From Flaccisagitta enflata (lineage: Eukaryota > Chaetognatha > Sagittoidea > Aphragmophora), in contig OZ231127.1 of NCBI GenBank assembly GCA_965153355.1, positions 43,710,001-43,774,000 on the forward strand: 64,000 nt of DNA. Direction: 5' to 3'. The position numbers and the translations under genes were made by a program. How positions within the stretch are numbered: the first letter of the stretch is position 1; every line of letters starts with the position of its first letter. Positions 1 through 12,626 of the stretch are shown piece after piece. The notes below the pieces were generated by a model. That model did not search any database, was not told where the DNA came from, and saw only the letters and a list, made by a program, of their open reading frames with translations.

Positions 1-99
1 CCGTAAGAGCGGGATTCAACTGTGCTTATCTAACCAAAGTCTTCAACTCTGCAAAATGATGTAACTCTCAAAAGAGTTTTTTAAATGTCGAAAAAGTAA

Positions 100-421
100 C
101 AGGCCTGTATATTCTTGAGTTTCCCCCCCCCCCCGTGGGGGGGGGACAAAATCAAAGGGTCTGGGGATAGGGAAGGAAATCAAAGGGGGAAAAAAGAGAA
201 AAAAAGGAAATTTGGGGAAAGTCTAACTTTTTACAGTACCAAATCATAAAACTCAATTAGTAAAACACAATTTAACACTATTTAAACCTTAACTACACAG
301 TTTTATTGCTATATGGGGAAGAAAATCATGGATATAAAAGTGCGACGTGACGCGTCACGGGGAAGAAAATTAAAGGCAGGGGGGGGGGGAATCTAAAGGG
401 ACTCAAGAATATACACCCCTG
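100..421. mobile_element. hAT-type MITE, copy 1 (322 bp)
   Basis: The ends are CAGGCCTGTATAT and ATATACACCCCTG, inverted. The element is flanked by a perfect 8-bp duplication, AAAAGTAA (92-99 and 422-429). CAG ends and 8-bp duplications are the hAT pattern. The inside holds poly-C/poly-G runs and no coding capacity. Confidence 0.85.
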
Positions 422-429
422 AAAAGTAA

Positions 430-1362
430 CTTCACTCATACGATGAATACATTGATAGGTTGATTAAAAGTTAGGTGCGCTATTTCCGCGTGGCTCAGGC
501 AATGACGAATTTTCAATAATGAATATCCTTATGAAACGTCTGTTTGTCTTTCTTTTCCAGTTAGCATTTAGACGAAAATTTGAACATGGACACCTTTTCT
601 TTAACTGGGTGCACTTCAAGAGCTGTTTATGATCTGACATAAGAGTTATAATCACCATGATTGATACGGTGATACTTTTTCTAAGTGCACCATTTTCTTT
701 TGCCATCGAATGCAATTTCTGCCCAGCGGAACAACAGAGGACAACTCCGAGTGGTCAACTTGATGCTTCATCTGCTTATCTGTCTTTACAGTTAAAAAGT
801 GTCGAAAACTGCCTTTCATGAAGAGGCGTACTGGACAGACAAGCATATGGTGATATGGAAGGATCAACCGATAGACCCGACAGAGATGCAATGACGCATC
901 TGAAAAAAGACTGGGTCGAGGGTTTCCTTTATTTCAAATGGTAGATGGAAATCTTTGGGGAAACAAAAAAACATTTTTCATTCTCTCATCCGAATCTTAT
1001 TTCTTACTCTGTTTCTATCCCAGTACTCCTTCTCCATTTCATCCTTTCAGTCAATAATCTTCCACCCCAACAAGAGAAGGTTCTTTTGATTCACTGTCCA
1101 GTCATCTACCTCTACTACAACAGCCTCCCACCCCCCACCCCCACAAAGAAAAAAAATGGCATTTCGAAAGTATGCAAAACATCATGGACGAAAGGACGTT
1201 AGGGGAGACAGACTGCAAATCCAACGGTTTTTTTTTCTTTCAGCTTTCCATATATCTATGGCCAAGATGGCACAAAGATGAGATATCACCTCTGTAGCCG
1301 TTGTACATTGGACGTCAATTCCACAGGAATGCTATATATTCATGGAACAAGAGCTGAGATAA
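430..1362. other. No gene recognised
   Basis: Two overlapping minus-strand open frames (464-715 and 652-891) have no family features that I recognise and no clear splice context. Nothing else is supported. Confidence 0.5.
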
Positions 1363-1509
1363 CAAGGCCGGATATACGGCCAATACCAGTCGCGGACGGG
1401 TGGGCAGTGGCGGGAATGCGCGTTTTTGCACTTTCGAACTCGATCATTACCAACGGACGGACGGACGGACGGACAAAGCCTCTTATAGAGTCGCTAGTCC
1501 GCGACTAAA
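1363..1509 (+). repeat. CGGA-family dispersed repeat, copy 1
   Basis: The family order is AAGGCCGGATA, GTCGCGGACGGGTGGGCAG, AATGCGCGTTTT, (CGGA)n, CAAAGCCTCTTATAGAGT and GTCCGCGAC. Here (CGGA) has about four units. AGTCGCGGAC (1388-1397) and GTCCGCGACT (1497-1506) can pair. Confidence 0.75.
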
Positions 1510-1850
1510 AATGAGAGATTGACGCCAATCCGAGGCTCCTTTACAGGAACCTGATTAAATATGATATTGATAAGTCATTTCAATCGAGCCATAAAGAGCG
1601 ACTTTCCGTTGATCGTAATTCAACTATTTCTTCTATTCAAGAATTCAACAGTCTAGAAATTACACGGACAAATGGATCAGAAGGACTGTCGAGGCGCATA
1701 AAAAGAGAAAAGAAGACGTGAAGGGGATGGTTGGGGGATTAGCCCAAAAAAGCGAGACAGAATAAGATATCTCTCATTCGACCGTAATTCTATCCCGTTG
1801 GTCATGGGAATTGTGGTTGTGATGGAATCATCGGCAGCGACTGGAGGGGA

Positions 1851-2320
<470 letters not shown>

Positions 2321-2664
2321 ACAGACAGAGAGTATTGAGCGTTGTGGCAAGCGACGCGTGGTGGAAGCGGCGCCTGTGGCATCAAGGTCATTAGATGGTA
2401 TCAAGGTCATCTCGGGTTTGGCGGCGTTGAGGTCAGAGGTCATCCAAACCCACATGCGTCGACTAAAAACCAGGAAATTGGTTTCCTTGCAAATGGATTG
2501 ACTTTTTTCTTCCCGGTTTCTCTATTTTTTAAAAAGAGATTAACGTCTTAGTCTATCTGTCAGTCTGTCGGTTTGTCTATCTGTCTATCTGTTCATCTAT
2601 CTGTCTATCTATCTATCTTTCCGACTGTCTGTCTTTGTTTTCGTATGTAATTCCTTCTTTGTCC

Positions 2665-3195
2665 CAGTCTTTTTGGGCAGCGGCGGCCTCGAAGGTGCTG
2701 ATGACCTATGCTTTCACACATGGGGAAATTTCTCCTTCTTCTTCTTCTACGTCCCTCACCCCCCCCCCCGCCTCAAGACCAAAATTCCGTCAAATTCTGC
2801 CATATTCTATCAAATTCTACCAATTTGGCCAAATTTGGCCAAATGCTGACATATTCTTCCATGTTTTGCCCAAATTCAAGACTCAAGGCCCATATCGCAG
2901 TCTCAAGGCCAAAATCCCAGCCTCAAGGCCTAGATTCTATCGTCCATGCCCCAATCCCTCCCTAAAGGCCTTAATCCCAGCCTCACGGCTTAAATCTCAG
3001 CCTCAAAGCCCAAATCCTAACTTTAAGAACAAAATCCAGCCCTGAGGCCCGAATCCCAGCCCCAATGCCCAAAACCCAAGCCCCAAGGCCTAAATCTCAT
3101 TGGCCCCTTAAGGAGCCGCTGCCCTGCTCCCTCCATGAACCTCAATCACAACCTACTTAGGTAGGGCACGGGTACCGCTGACCATCTAACGCTTT
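2665..3195 (+). repeat. Minisatellite-bearing inverted family, partial copy
   Basis: One arm (GGGCAGCGGCGGCCTCGAAG, GATGACCTATGCTTTCACAC) leads into CTCAAGGCC(C/A)AAATCCCAG-type units. The other end has GAGCCGCTGCCCTGCTCC and GGGCACGGGTACCGCTGACC. Confidence 0.65.
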
Positions 3196-3256
3196 TGCGG
3201 CTATTGGTGTTAAAATCTCTGTCTTGCCTATCTATTTCGTCTGTCTGTCTATCTGT

Positions 3257-3267
3257 GTGCTTGTCTG

Positions 3268-3331
<64 letters not shown>
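3257..3331. repeat. (CT)n microsatellite
   Basis: A run of about 70 bp following CTGT-rich sequence. Confidence 0.9.
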
Positions 3332-3333
<2 letters not shown>

Positions 3334-3808
3334 TTTTTATCGCTCTAGTGAGTTTTAGTCAACCACTTCTAAATTGCAAACACTTCCAACTAGCTACCAA
3401 TGCGTCCCGGTCCTCGGCCTGGTTTGTTTGTTTTTGTGTGGGACATTGGCGTTTTGTGGGTTTAACACGTAATTAGTCAATGATGGCTTAAAGTTGCGTG
3501 ACTTGCTCTATTTGTCACGTTGATTGCAATATTTCCCTTTTAATTGTCATTTTTTTCGCCATTCTCTTGTTTATCGATGGCAAGTCATGGTCATACTTGA
3601 GTGTTGACAGGTTTGCTTTAACATCTTTTGTGGTCAATTCGATTGATAAGTATGTCGCTCCGGCATAAAAAGTTTTTAAGTTAGAGTGATATTTTTTTTT
3701 CAGAACATCCTGCTGAAGTCTGCAAAGTTAGCCTGATATCTGCGGTATTAATATTTGCACAACCGTTTCCTAGGAAAAAAAAGAAAAGACAAAAACCTCC
3801 CAAAAAAC

Positions 3809-4125
3809 CAGGGGAGTATATAATTGAGTGGCTTTTGATTCCCCCCCCCCCCCCTTTGATTTTCTTCCCCGCGATGTATCATGTTGCGTTACAGAATCTT
3901 TGATTTTCTTCCCAATAAAGCAATAATACAGTGTATTTAAGGTTTAAATAGTGTTAAATTGTGTTTTACTAATCAAGTTTTATGATTTGGTACTACCAAA
4001 AGTTATATTTTCCCCAAATTTTCTTTTATTCTTTTTTTCCCCTTCCTTTCCCTTCCCCATCTCCACACCCTTTGATTCCCCCCCCCCCCCCGCCGGGGGG
4101 GGAAACTCAATTATATACAGGCCTG
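3809..4125. mobile_element. hAT-type MITE, copy 2 (317 bp)
   Basis: The ends CAGGGGAGTATAT and ATATACAGGCCTG are inverted, with the perfect 8-bp duplication CAAAAAAC (3801-3808 and 4126-4133). The interior matches copy 1 in reverse orientation, including the poly-C runs and the CTTTGATTTTCTTCCCC motif. Confidence 0.85.
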
Positions 4126-4133
4126 CAAAAAAC

Positions 4134-6338
4134 AGTAAACAACATTTATTTTGTTACTTGCTACCTGTTTTTCGTTTATTGGTACACATTCATTTTTATG
4201 AGTTGCTTTCATGTGTTACTTTAAATTCATTTTGGGATCCAGAAATGACGATTCTCGATTTTCTTTTGAAAAGCCAATTTTCATTGTATCGGGCTCGCTC
4301 ATTATTCAACAATCAACAACAATCAACAATCGCCCATTATTCAACAATCAACACGCTTCTGCTCGCCTTTTCAAGATGGAGAACGCAAATATGACGTCGA
4401 GTTGCCAACGGAGAATTTCCGATAATGAGACAAAATGGCGGGAACAAGGCCAACAAAGAAAACCAACAACGTTGTTACATGGTCAGCGGATCACTACGCA
4501 TTTGCTATGCACTGACTTCCAATCTTTTTAGCTACGTTTGTCAAGAACGCATCTCCATATGAAGGTCTGTCCATTGGTCCGTCCGTCCGTCAGTCCGCCC
4601 ATCCATTTGTAACGCCTGTGCAAAAACCGCGTTTCTCAGCTGTTTTTGGCAACGGTGAGATTATATACTGAAATAAATGCCTCTCTGATTGGGCTTATTG
4701 TGATATCGAAAAAGGAGCCTAAAGCCATGTAGTTTCACCTCAAAAAACACTACTTCAAGTTTACGATCTGGACTCACTTTGGTTTGGAAATATGTTATTG
4801 ACTTATTGTGAGGTCATAAACGTGTGTAACCATCTTTTTGTATGGTTTTGAATTTTCATGGCAAAGAGGGTTTTTTTTGTAAAATTGATATTTTTTTTTT
4901 TCAAAACAAAATCAGACTCGACTTAAATGACACAGCATGAAATGATTTGGTCCTTCTTGGCCGCTGACCAAATGGGAGGGAGATGAGGGAATTGGTTGTT
5001 CATTGACGAGATCCGGAAGACAAAATTGGGCAGATGTGTTGATGAGAAATGTTGAGAGAAGAGCAGCAAATCGGAGGAGGCCATGTGAGAAATGAGAAGG
5101 AAACAAAGGAGAGAGGACGTGATAATGAGGAACGATGGAGGTTTTTCAGTAATCAGTAGGGTGGTCAACATATGTTTTAACATGAAATAATTGGCAATAG
5201 GTTTTCAAGGACATCGCATGCCAGGTAATGATACTATTTGACAATTTGGTTTAGCTTCCTTTTCTTGTGACCTATCTATTATCATCATAACCTCAACAGC
5301 AGTATTGAGGACCATGCCAGTGAAACAATTGATAAATTGCCCGCTAAATGAGACGCGGAAAGTATGACTCGGCCTGCGCGGAATGTGAAAATTGAGGCTA
5401 TCAACCTTACAACACATCATTTTCAACGACAAGAGAGTTTCTTGGGTTTGTTGAAAAAGAAAAAGAATTACCTGAATGAAATGGATGGAGGAAAGATTGG
5501 AAGGTTTGGTCAAACATAAACGAATGTCACGAATAGCTGATATCTGTTTTAAACATAATATGCGGCAAGAAGTCTGTTATTTTGTAGGGTAGAATCCTAT
5601 GTTTTACATGACACTATTTGGGAAAAACGTTTATAAGCCAGTTATGATATTGGTATGTATTGAATGATACTTGTAGTTTGATCCCTCAGCATCAATTAAC
5701 ACATTTGTATCCATGAGAATATTTTGAAAAAGTGATAAAAGTTCGCCGACAAACTCGTTTCTAACATAGTATTTAAAAGCCATCTTTAGCAATAACAAAT
5801 GAAGCAATATCCCTCACTATACCCAAACTTAAATAAATTGTCCTAACCGACTACCCAATACACGCACCTAGCAGTAGTAAAGAGCAAATGACTGTTATCA
5901 GTGTGTCCAAAATCCAACTTCCTAGAATAGATCGATAGAAAAACGTGTGATGGACAGAAAGTAAAGAACCTTGAAGAGGAAAAACAGTCGCCTGAATAGA
6001 AAAAGAAGGAAAGGAATGAAGAAGAGGAAGTCATTAATTAAATCTCAAAAGAATCTTAAAAGTGCCATCAGAGATGAATTGACGCGTTTCATTGGTATCT
6101 TGGCTTCGATAAATCAACCTTTCTTCCTCTTTGCTCTGGCTTCCTCTTACGACTTCGATTTCCATCTGTCTTCCTGTCTTTTCTTGTGTCCGTTGTCAGA
6201 CTGGCTCTCATTCTTACTCTGTTTGAGCCTCGCTTATTTACTCATTGGTTTCTAACGGTCTGTCTGTCTCTCTTTGGCTCATTTTCTGTCCCCCTTACTT
6301 TCTTTGTTTCTTTGTCTCTGTCTCTTTATCTTTGTCTT

Positions 6339-6376
<38 letters not shown>

Positions 6377-7613
6377 ATGTTGACCCACATTACGATTCAG
6401 TCTGAAATTCACACTGGATGGTTTAAGTGTGACCATCATTATCAAGCTGTAAACTGACTTGGATCTGGATGATCTAGATTTTGTAGTAATGAAATGGTAA
6501 GGAACTTATCTATTCACATCCAATAATAGCAAGATTTCGCTCATCTAGAATTGGATGAAGTCGACTGGGTTTGCATTCTCTCCGTCTGTCGTAATCATCA
6601 CCAGTTATGCAAGCATTTCATAACGTATTTCTTACCCATCTAGTCAGCTTATTAATATTGTAGAATTTTCAGTCGCATCTATCTGAACTTTTTAGTGGCA
6701 GTATTTCAATGAATTCAAACGAGGAAGCGTCAAAGAGTTTCACATAGAAAAAAAATACACATACAGCAAATGGACACAAGCATTAATCACCAAAACGCGA
6801 AACAGTCGACTGTATTGGTATCGTTGAATTTGTCTCACTTTGGGGAAAGGCGTAAAAATGCTTTGTGGGATGACATCTATCCTCAGTACAAGAATTTATC
6901 AACACTACTGGTTGAATCCCGCAACAACGCACCTCGAGGGACAGATAATTTTCTTCGCTTATTGGCGGATTTTTACCATTCATGATAGTATAAGGGATTA
7001 ATACTCTTGGATCCGTCATGGTGGGATTTTTTCCTTGAAGTTAAATACAAGTCACATAATTCCGTGCAAAATTTCGATATTTACATGTAAATAACTTGAC
7101 ATTGATACTCGGGAATGTGTCAGACAATCAGAGATCAAGACATTTACATAAATGAATTCATTTCGATGAACGCTGATTTCCAATTCCTCAAGACTTTACT
7201 CATATCGAGTGCACTTATTTGCTTGCAAGAACGCCAGACACTTGAGACAACAGGAACTACTTCCGTGCCACACCTCTATTCTCCATGGTAGATATAGACG
7301 TTTCCTCTTTCTCCTCCCTATTTATTTCAATGATAGGAAGGGGTGTGGCACGGTAGTAACATATGCAGTGACATGCACCTTTCCTTTCACACGTAATTTG
7401 GACACGTGATCGCATACTGTCCTGTCATTTGTCCGAATGAAGACGCTGAGATTCGTTTGTATCGCTTCCCCCATTCATTACACCATTTCTGTCGACAAGT
7501 TCGTTTTGTCCTTCTCGGCGAATCTAATGACTCAATGACCTACAATGACCATATTTAGAGGATGTAAGAAATCTTCATCGAGGATATGCGGAACACACGT
7601 TAATGCCATGTGT
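4134..7613. other. 3' flank of the downstream exon set; no gene recognised
   Basis: AT-rich sequence with a partial CGGA-family fragment (about 4560-4620), a short (CT)n at 6335-6372, and one copy of a small dispersed repeat near 5800-5830. Open frames at 5205-5513 and 6770-7019 show no family features. Confidence 0.5.
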
Positions 7614-7705
7614 TTAAGAATCTTGGAGTGTCTCCAATTCCATGAAAGTGGATTCCAATTCGGACGCGATTTCTGCGTAGCGACATTTCCAATCTTCCAA
7701 TTGTT
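7614..7705 (-). CDS. Diverged tropomyosin terminal exon 9' (downstream set)
   Basis: This 92-bp terminal exon has 29 residues after a split Glu, then TAA. It encodes QLEDWKCRYAEIASELESTF and ends MELETLQDS. ELESTF and the KxRYxxI core are shared with exon 9b (EKYKSI...ELESTF). It ends three residues later than the other terminal exons and lacks GY. Joined from exon 3, the downstream set stays open and gives a 298-residue protein from the first start. A TTTATT (AATAAA on the gene strand) lies at 7321-7326. Confidence 0.85.
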
Positions 7706-7766
7706 CTAAATGGGAAGACAATTTGAATGATAAAGCAAAATGGCGATTTCATGATTGCTACAGAGA

Positions 7767-7770
<4 letters not shown>

Positions 7771-7814
<44 letters not shown>
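7771..7814. repeat. (CT)n microsatellite next to exon 8' donor
   Basis: (AG)n on the gene strand, starting about 9 nt past the exon 8' donor. Confidence 0.9.
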
Positions 7815-7816
<2 letters not shown>

Positions 7817-7823
7817 TTCTCAC

Positions 7824-7893
7824 CTTCCAAGTTTATGCAATGTAAAACCAGTGCAAGTTTCTTGTCTTCATATTCGCTCGCCCGTCGTTCTGC
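7824..7893 (-). CDS. Diverged tropomyosin exon 8' (downstream set)
   Basis: This 70-bp exon has 23 codons plus G, from TGTAG to GTGAGA. It encodes AERRASEYEDKKLALVLHCI and ends NLE. The AE.RA start, the LE end and the phases match exon 8. The middle has lost the KLQKE motif and gained a hydrophobic LALVLHCI run that is poor in the charges of a normal tropomyosin surface. An (AG)n run begins about 9 nt past the donor on the gene strand. Confidence 0.78.
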
Positions 7894-8042
7894 CTACATC
7901 ACAAAAGTAAAACATTTTGTGCCACTTTATCTGATAAGGCAAAGTTTCATCAGGCTATCATTGCATATTACATTATCCTTAATAATGTATTGTCATGTTT
8001 ATGATATACATCACTCCAGCACTGCATTTTGATTCAACTTAC

Positions 8043-8105
8043 ATCCTGAATCCGGGCCATCAGATCTTTTATTTGATTTTCGTAACATGACTCACGTTCC
8101 CTTGC
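8043..8105 (-). CDS. Diverged tropomyosin exon 7' (downstream set)
   Basis: This 63-bp, 21-codon exon runs from CTAG to GTAAGT. It encodes ARERESCYENQIKDLMARIQ plus Asp. It matches the exon 7 pattern (A.xREdSYEetIrDLtaRlkD) at most conserved positions, with the same phase 0 borders. Confidence 0.85.
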
Positions 8106-8261
8106 CTAAAGAATATAAGTGGAATCAAAAGTTGGTAAAAAGTATATCTGATCATTCTTCTGAAGATCATTGCTTATAGCGTAGAATCGGAATGACCGTT
8201 GGAACCAGCTTCGTATTTGACGGAATCGAATGAATTGCAGCGGTAGTCCCTGGTATTGATA

Positions 8262-8670
8262 CTACTCGACTAAAAAAAAAAGCCGCACCCTATTTTGAGT
8301 GGAATGATAAGAAAAACAAATGATTCAAACTTTTTTTTGTTGAAGTGATTTGAAAGATTTTTAAATTTTCTTTCATTCTAGATCAATTTCAAAACTGTAT
8401 CTCAAACGGTTTAGGAGCTAGAGCTTGTCAAAGTTATGTTCTAATTTGTTAAAATGCTCATTTTTCAATGGGATTGCAAACTGAAAATGGCAATGTTTTT
8501 ATTCATGTTTATGCCATTTCTAAAAGAATAAAGCTAGAATTTACAGAGTGGAGCCAAATGAAAGATCTTTTCAAGAGCTTTCTAATGGTCTAAGATTCTT
8601 ATAAGTTATTCAAAAATTCAGTATGACAATCTGCCATTTAAAAGTGCGGCTTTTTTATGAAGTCGAGTAG
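8262..8670. mobile_element. TA-flanked inverted-repeat element (409 bp)
   Basis: The ends CTACTCGACT and AGTCGAGTAG are inverted, followed inside by A-runs and GCCGCAC/GTGCGGC. TA dinucleotides flank both ends, as in Tc1/mariner-type insertions. It lies in the intron between exons 6' and 7'. Confidence 0.6.
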
Positions 8671-8848
8671 TACATGAAACTCACCGGGACACAAACAGAT
8701 CAATTCAAGTACAAATCACCTTTTGAACATTATCATCATTCACGATGATCAATGTGCAGGCAAGAAAGGTGGCAAAGAATCATTGAGTTTGAAGTTTCCA
8801 TTAGGACACACAATTTGTTGGTACACAAATTGAGGTTTGCAGTCCCAA

Positions 8849-8971
8849 AAATTTATGCTCTAATAGGCAACAGGTCAAAACAAGTTTTTTTTTTTAAATT
8901 TGTAATGAGCAAATTTATGCTCTAATAGGCAACAGGTCAAAACAAGTTTTTTTTTTAAATTTGTAATGAGC
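8849..8971. repeat. 62-bp tandem duplication
   Basis: A unit beginning AAATTTATGCTCTAATAGGC and ending TAATGAGC occurs twice head to tail (8849-8910, 8911-8971), differing by about one T in a T-run. Confidence 0.95.
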
Positions 8972-9059
8972 AAATTCTTTTGCCCCTGAAAAACGCCGTT
9001 GTGTTGTTGCCATTGAACAATTGGTAAAGTGTTTCAATTGACAGCCTGTAAAGACTTAC

Positions 9060-9135
9060 CTCTGCTTCCATAACTGTTAAGTCTTTCATTTTTTGACCCA
9101 ACGCCACGATTTCCGCTTCTTGCTCCTGAATGTTG
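9060..9135 (-). CDS. Diverged tropomyosin exon 6' (downstream set)
   Basis: This 76-bp exon has one base plus 25 codons, from TTTTCAG to GTAAGT. It encodes NIQEQEAEIVALGQKMKDLT and ends VMEAE. Compared with exon 6 it keeps IQE, E6, E8, G13, MK, L19, V21 and EAE, about half the residues, at identical spacing. This is the clearest proof that the downstream set is tropomyosin. A 62-bp tandem duplication lies just after it (8849-8971). Confidence 0.88.
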
Positions 9136-9514
9136 CTGAAAATTGAATTCAAAGAATAAGGCAATTTCTCCTATAAAGTGGGCCGGCTGAAAAACATGAT
9201 TTGGCAATAATAAAAACAAGGTTTTCTTCTACTAATCATTTTGTTGATGATGACAGCTGTTTTAATACATCCCTTGGGACCAACCCATTGCATAACGACT
9301 TATGTAGTAACGCCATTTCCGGTATTCTCCATGGCAACGTAACGCCATTTTGGCGTCTATATAGCGTTATTTGAGGCGTTTTTTTTTTGTCATTGCTGTC
9401 ACTTTTTTGTTCATCTTTTTTATTCATTATGGATTTTTTGTGATCATTTGAAAAAAAAGCTAAAGATAGAAAGAATGTTATTTTACATATTCACTGTTAA
9501 TAAAGATTTTTTTC

Positions 9515-9890
9515 ACTTTTTTTTTCATTTTTCACTTTTCACTTTTCACTTTTCATTTTCACTTTTCACTTTTCACTTTTCATTTTTTATCTTTTACTTT
9601 TCATTTTTCATTTTTTATTTTTCACTCTTCATTTTTTCACTTTTCATTTTTTCACTTTTCATTTTTCACTTTTCATTTTTCTCTTTTTTCTCACTTTTCA
9701 TTTTTCACTTTTCACTTTTCACTTTTCACTTTTCACTTTTCATTGTTCAGTTTTCATTTTTCACTTTTCACTTTTCATTTTTCATTTTTCATTTTTCATT
9801 TTTCATTTTTCATTTTTCATTTTTCATCTTTCATCTTTCATCTTTCATTTTTCATTTTTCATTTTTCATTTTTCACTTTTCATTTTTTAG
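9515..9890. repeat. TTTTCA(C/T)T minisatellite
   Basis: About 375 bp of variable units built from TTTTCACT and TTTTCATT. A looser continuation lies at 10050-10110. It is intronic between exons 5' and 6'. Confidence 0.9.
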
Positions 9891-10052
9891 TTGCGTACTA
9901 GCGACTCTAAAAGAGGAATTGTCCATCCGCCCGTTGGCTGGTCTGTTGGTCCGTAGAGGTCATAAAGTTGAGAAAGTGTGAAAACGCACATTTCTACCCC
10001 TGCTCACCCATCTGTGAGACTGCGACTGGTATTGGCTGTATATCCCGCCATT
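9889..10052 (-). repeat. CGGA-family dispersed repeat, copy 2
   Basis: Reverse orientation. GCGACTCTAAAAGAGG, a degenerate TCCG tract, GTGTGAAAACGCACATTT and a CGACTGGTATTGGC end are recognisable. The tetranucleotide tract has decayed. Confidence 0.65.
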
Positions 10053-10167
10053 TTTCATATTCATTTTTCACTTTTTAGTTTTATTTTTTAGTTTTTAACT
10101 TTTCATTTTTGACTGCTACTGCGTGTAAATTAATGAAATTTGAGTTATATTTGTTTTATGTTTTTTA

Positions 10168-10272
10168 ACTAGCTTTAAATAGCTTTAAATAGCTTCAAAT
10201 AGCTTTAAAAAGCTTTAAAAAACTTTTGATAGCTTTTGACAGTTTTTTATAGCTTTATATAGCTTTATATAG
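10168..10272. repeat. AGCTTTAAAT 10-bp tandem repeat
   Basis: About ten imperfect units of AGCTTTAAAT and AGCTTTATAT. Confidence 0.8.
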
Positions 10273-11515
10273 GTCAAAATAAACCGTAACAACCAGAAAC
10301 GAAGTCGTTATATGCAAAAATCGTAACTGCAGTGTCTTTAATGCTATTGGGGAGTAGCGAAACGTGACAAAAAACGGGTTTTCAAATTTTCTACGCAATC
10401 CGTTGCTTGGGACAAAGTGCTCAACACACATCCTTCAAACTCCAGATTTTGATAGGTTAGGTGGCCAAAAGTAGAGCCAAAACAGCCTATTTTCCCTGTC
10501 ACACTTGTGTCACACTTCATATCTACTACGATAAAAACATCAAAAAATTGTCAAGCCTTTCCAATGATAGGTCATTTTTGTACCATTGCCATCCCTAAAG
10601 TAGCATCAAAAATTTGATGGTGACTGGTGGACATTTACTATGCAAAAATTCTATTCATAGTTGATTTGTTAAAAATGATAAAATATCTTATTTTGATATA
10701 CCAATATGCAATACATAAAAAAACATATCTTTATGTATGATGTAAAATTTCTTTTTTTTCCCTGTTTAGTAAAGGCATAACCCTGGTTACATGCCAATTT
10801 CAGAACTTTATGTCATTTCTAGCCGGTGATATTGATTTTTTAAGAAAGTGTCCTATCGAGTTAACACCTTGTCACACTATGTCACACTGTTTTTCACAAA
10901 AACTTATACAATTGAACACAGTTCAAGACTTTAAATGATTTTTCCAGTAGGATTTGAAAGTGTATCAAATTCTGAGCCTGCAATCAAAATTTCAAGCTGA
11001 TAGATGCAACTATCAGTGAGTTATGTTATTTATTTCAATGTTAACTCAATCAGGCGCTTGTTTTTGGCCAGGCCGGTTTATAAGAGAAACTGCCATAATG
11101 TAAATTGAAACAAATCTTGATTGGGATAAAAACTGAATCGATAACGGGTGGACTTTAAAAAGGTAGCTTTTAATTTTTTTTATATCACTTTTAAAATTTC
11201 GTCTAAGTAAGAATTTTTTTTTAGTTATTTAGATATGATTGTGCACATCATGTTTTATTATAGATATTTCTTATGAAGAGCAATATTATATTATTTTAAA
11301 TGATCACATAATAGGCAATTAAGAATCATTTTTATATCATTAAGATAAAGTGACTACTTTTTTTATGTCCACCCAGTATATTTTTTCATTGATCTTTTTC
11401 AGCGCCGTTGAAGTTGTCGCGAAAAGTTTGATTCCCAGTAAGTGCCATTTCGTACGCTTGGACACATTAAATTTCGCATCCTTATTCCATCCGGCGGTCA
11501 GTCTGTCTTTCTTTC
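10273..11515. other. Intron between exons 5' and 6'; nothing recognised
   Basis: AT-rich single-copy-looking sequence with several TGTCACACT motifs. No gene or element ends seen. Confidence 0.5.
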
Positions 11516-11516
11516 A

Positions 11517-11591
<75 letters not shown>

Positions 11592-11605
11592 AGTCTGTCT
11601 ACCTG
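11516..11605. repeat. (CTGT)n microsatellite
   Basis: About 90 bp of CTGT units, 78 bp past the exon 5' donor on the gene strand. Confidence 0.95.
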
Positions 11606-11682
11606 ACTTATGCTATCATATGTCGGAACGAGAAACAAGGTTAATGACAAAACATTATGATTCATGAACCATCTTCACTTAC

Positions 11683-11753
11683 CTCTCAGACTCTTCTATC
11701 CGGAATTCAGTCTGATCCAAAGTTGATTCCAAAGTTGATAGATTCAACGAGGC
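11683..11753 (-). CDS. Diverged tropomyosin exon 5' (downstream set)
   Basis: This 71-bp exon has 23 codons plus AG, from CATTAG to GTAAGT. It encodes ASLNLSTLESTLDQTEFRIE and ends ESE. Size, phases and the LE.xL...E pattern match exon 5 (AS start as in copy 5a; LEGDLERAEERAE in copy 5b). Most charged residues have changed. A 615-bp foldback element lies 88 bp upstream on the gene strand. Confidence 0.78.
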
Positions 11754-11840
11754 CTAATGAAAGAGAAAGTGCAAAAGGAATAGAATACGAATACTTGCAA
11801 AATATCATGATAATGCTAAAAAACTTTATCAGTTGTCTGC

Positions 11841-12455
11841 TACGCTGAGGAGAATACACTTTTTTTCATGCAGGGACGCAGAGGAGGGCCCCGATTTTTT
11901 TATTTTAATGCAAATAACATATTCTAAAAATTTCAGGACCATAGATGTTCTTAAACCTTCATCATATTGCACTTGAAAAATGGTTCATCCTTAAATGGGT
12001 CAAAATTTTAAAATCATTTTTTCTCAAAACTGATGCCAGATTCAGATTCTTTGTAAAAAATTATATCCGATACTATATTTTCTTTTTTTTTAAATTTTGT
12101 TTTCAAGCTGAAAAAAATGCAAAAATCTTTTAAAAAGACTTTGTTTTTTAAAAACTCTTATTTTTGGAGGTTTTTTGCATTTTTTTCAGCTTAAAAACAA
12201 AATTTTGAAAAAAGAAAATATAGTATCTGATATAATTTTTTACAAGGAATCTGAATCTGGCATCAGATTTGAGGAAAAATGATTTTGAAATTTTGGCCCC
12301 CTTAAGGATGAACCATTTTTCAGGTGCAATATGATGAAGGTTTAAGAATGGCTATGGTCCTGAAATTTTTAGAATACATTAGTTACATAAGAATAAAAAG
12401 ATCGGGGCCCTCCTCTGGGTCTCTACATGAAAAAAAGTGTATTCTCCTCAGCGTA
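11841..12455. mobile_element. Foldback element with arms of about 280 bp
   Basis: The 615-bp element is almost entirely palindromic. It begins TACGCTGAGGAGAATACAC, ends with the complement, and has only a short centre near 12145. Flanks carry a perfect 8-bp duplication TTGTCTGC (11833-11840 and 12456-12463). No coding sequence. Confidence 0.85.
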
Positions 12456-12626
12456 TTGTCTGCTTTAGAATGCCGCAGTTTTTAGGTGAGAATGACAAAA
12501 GGGAAACGGGGGAAAAGACATTTGGAGAAACAGACTAACGGGCTGGAGGACTTTCATAAACATTAAACAGAAAGCCACATCAAAAAAATGTCGCCTTCGT
12601 TATTTTGGAGTGAATAAACAAAAAAG

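Noticed and set aside
464-891. Two overlapping minus-strand frames, one with KTDKQMKHQVDHSELSS
   Set aside because: Considered as a further coiled-coil exon, but the sizes and phases match no tropomyosin exon and no clear acceptor/donor pair was found.
9515-9890. CRISPR-like spaced repeats (TTTTCACT units), also 24.5 kb and 28.7 kb units
   Set aside because: Units are contiguous minisatellites without unique spacers, and the genome is eukaryotic.
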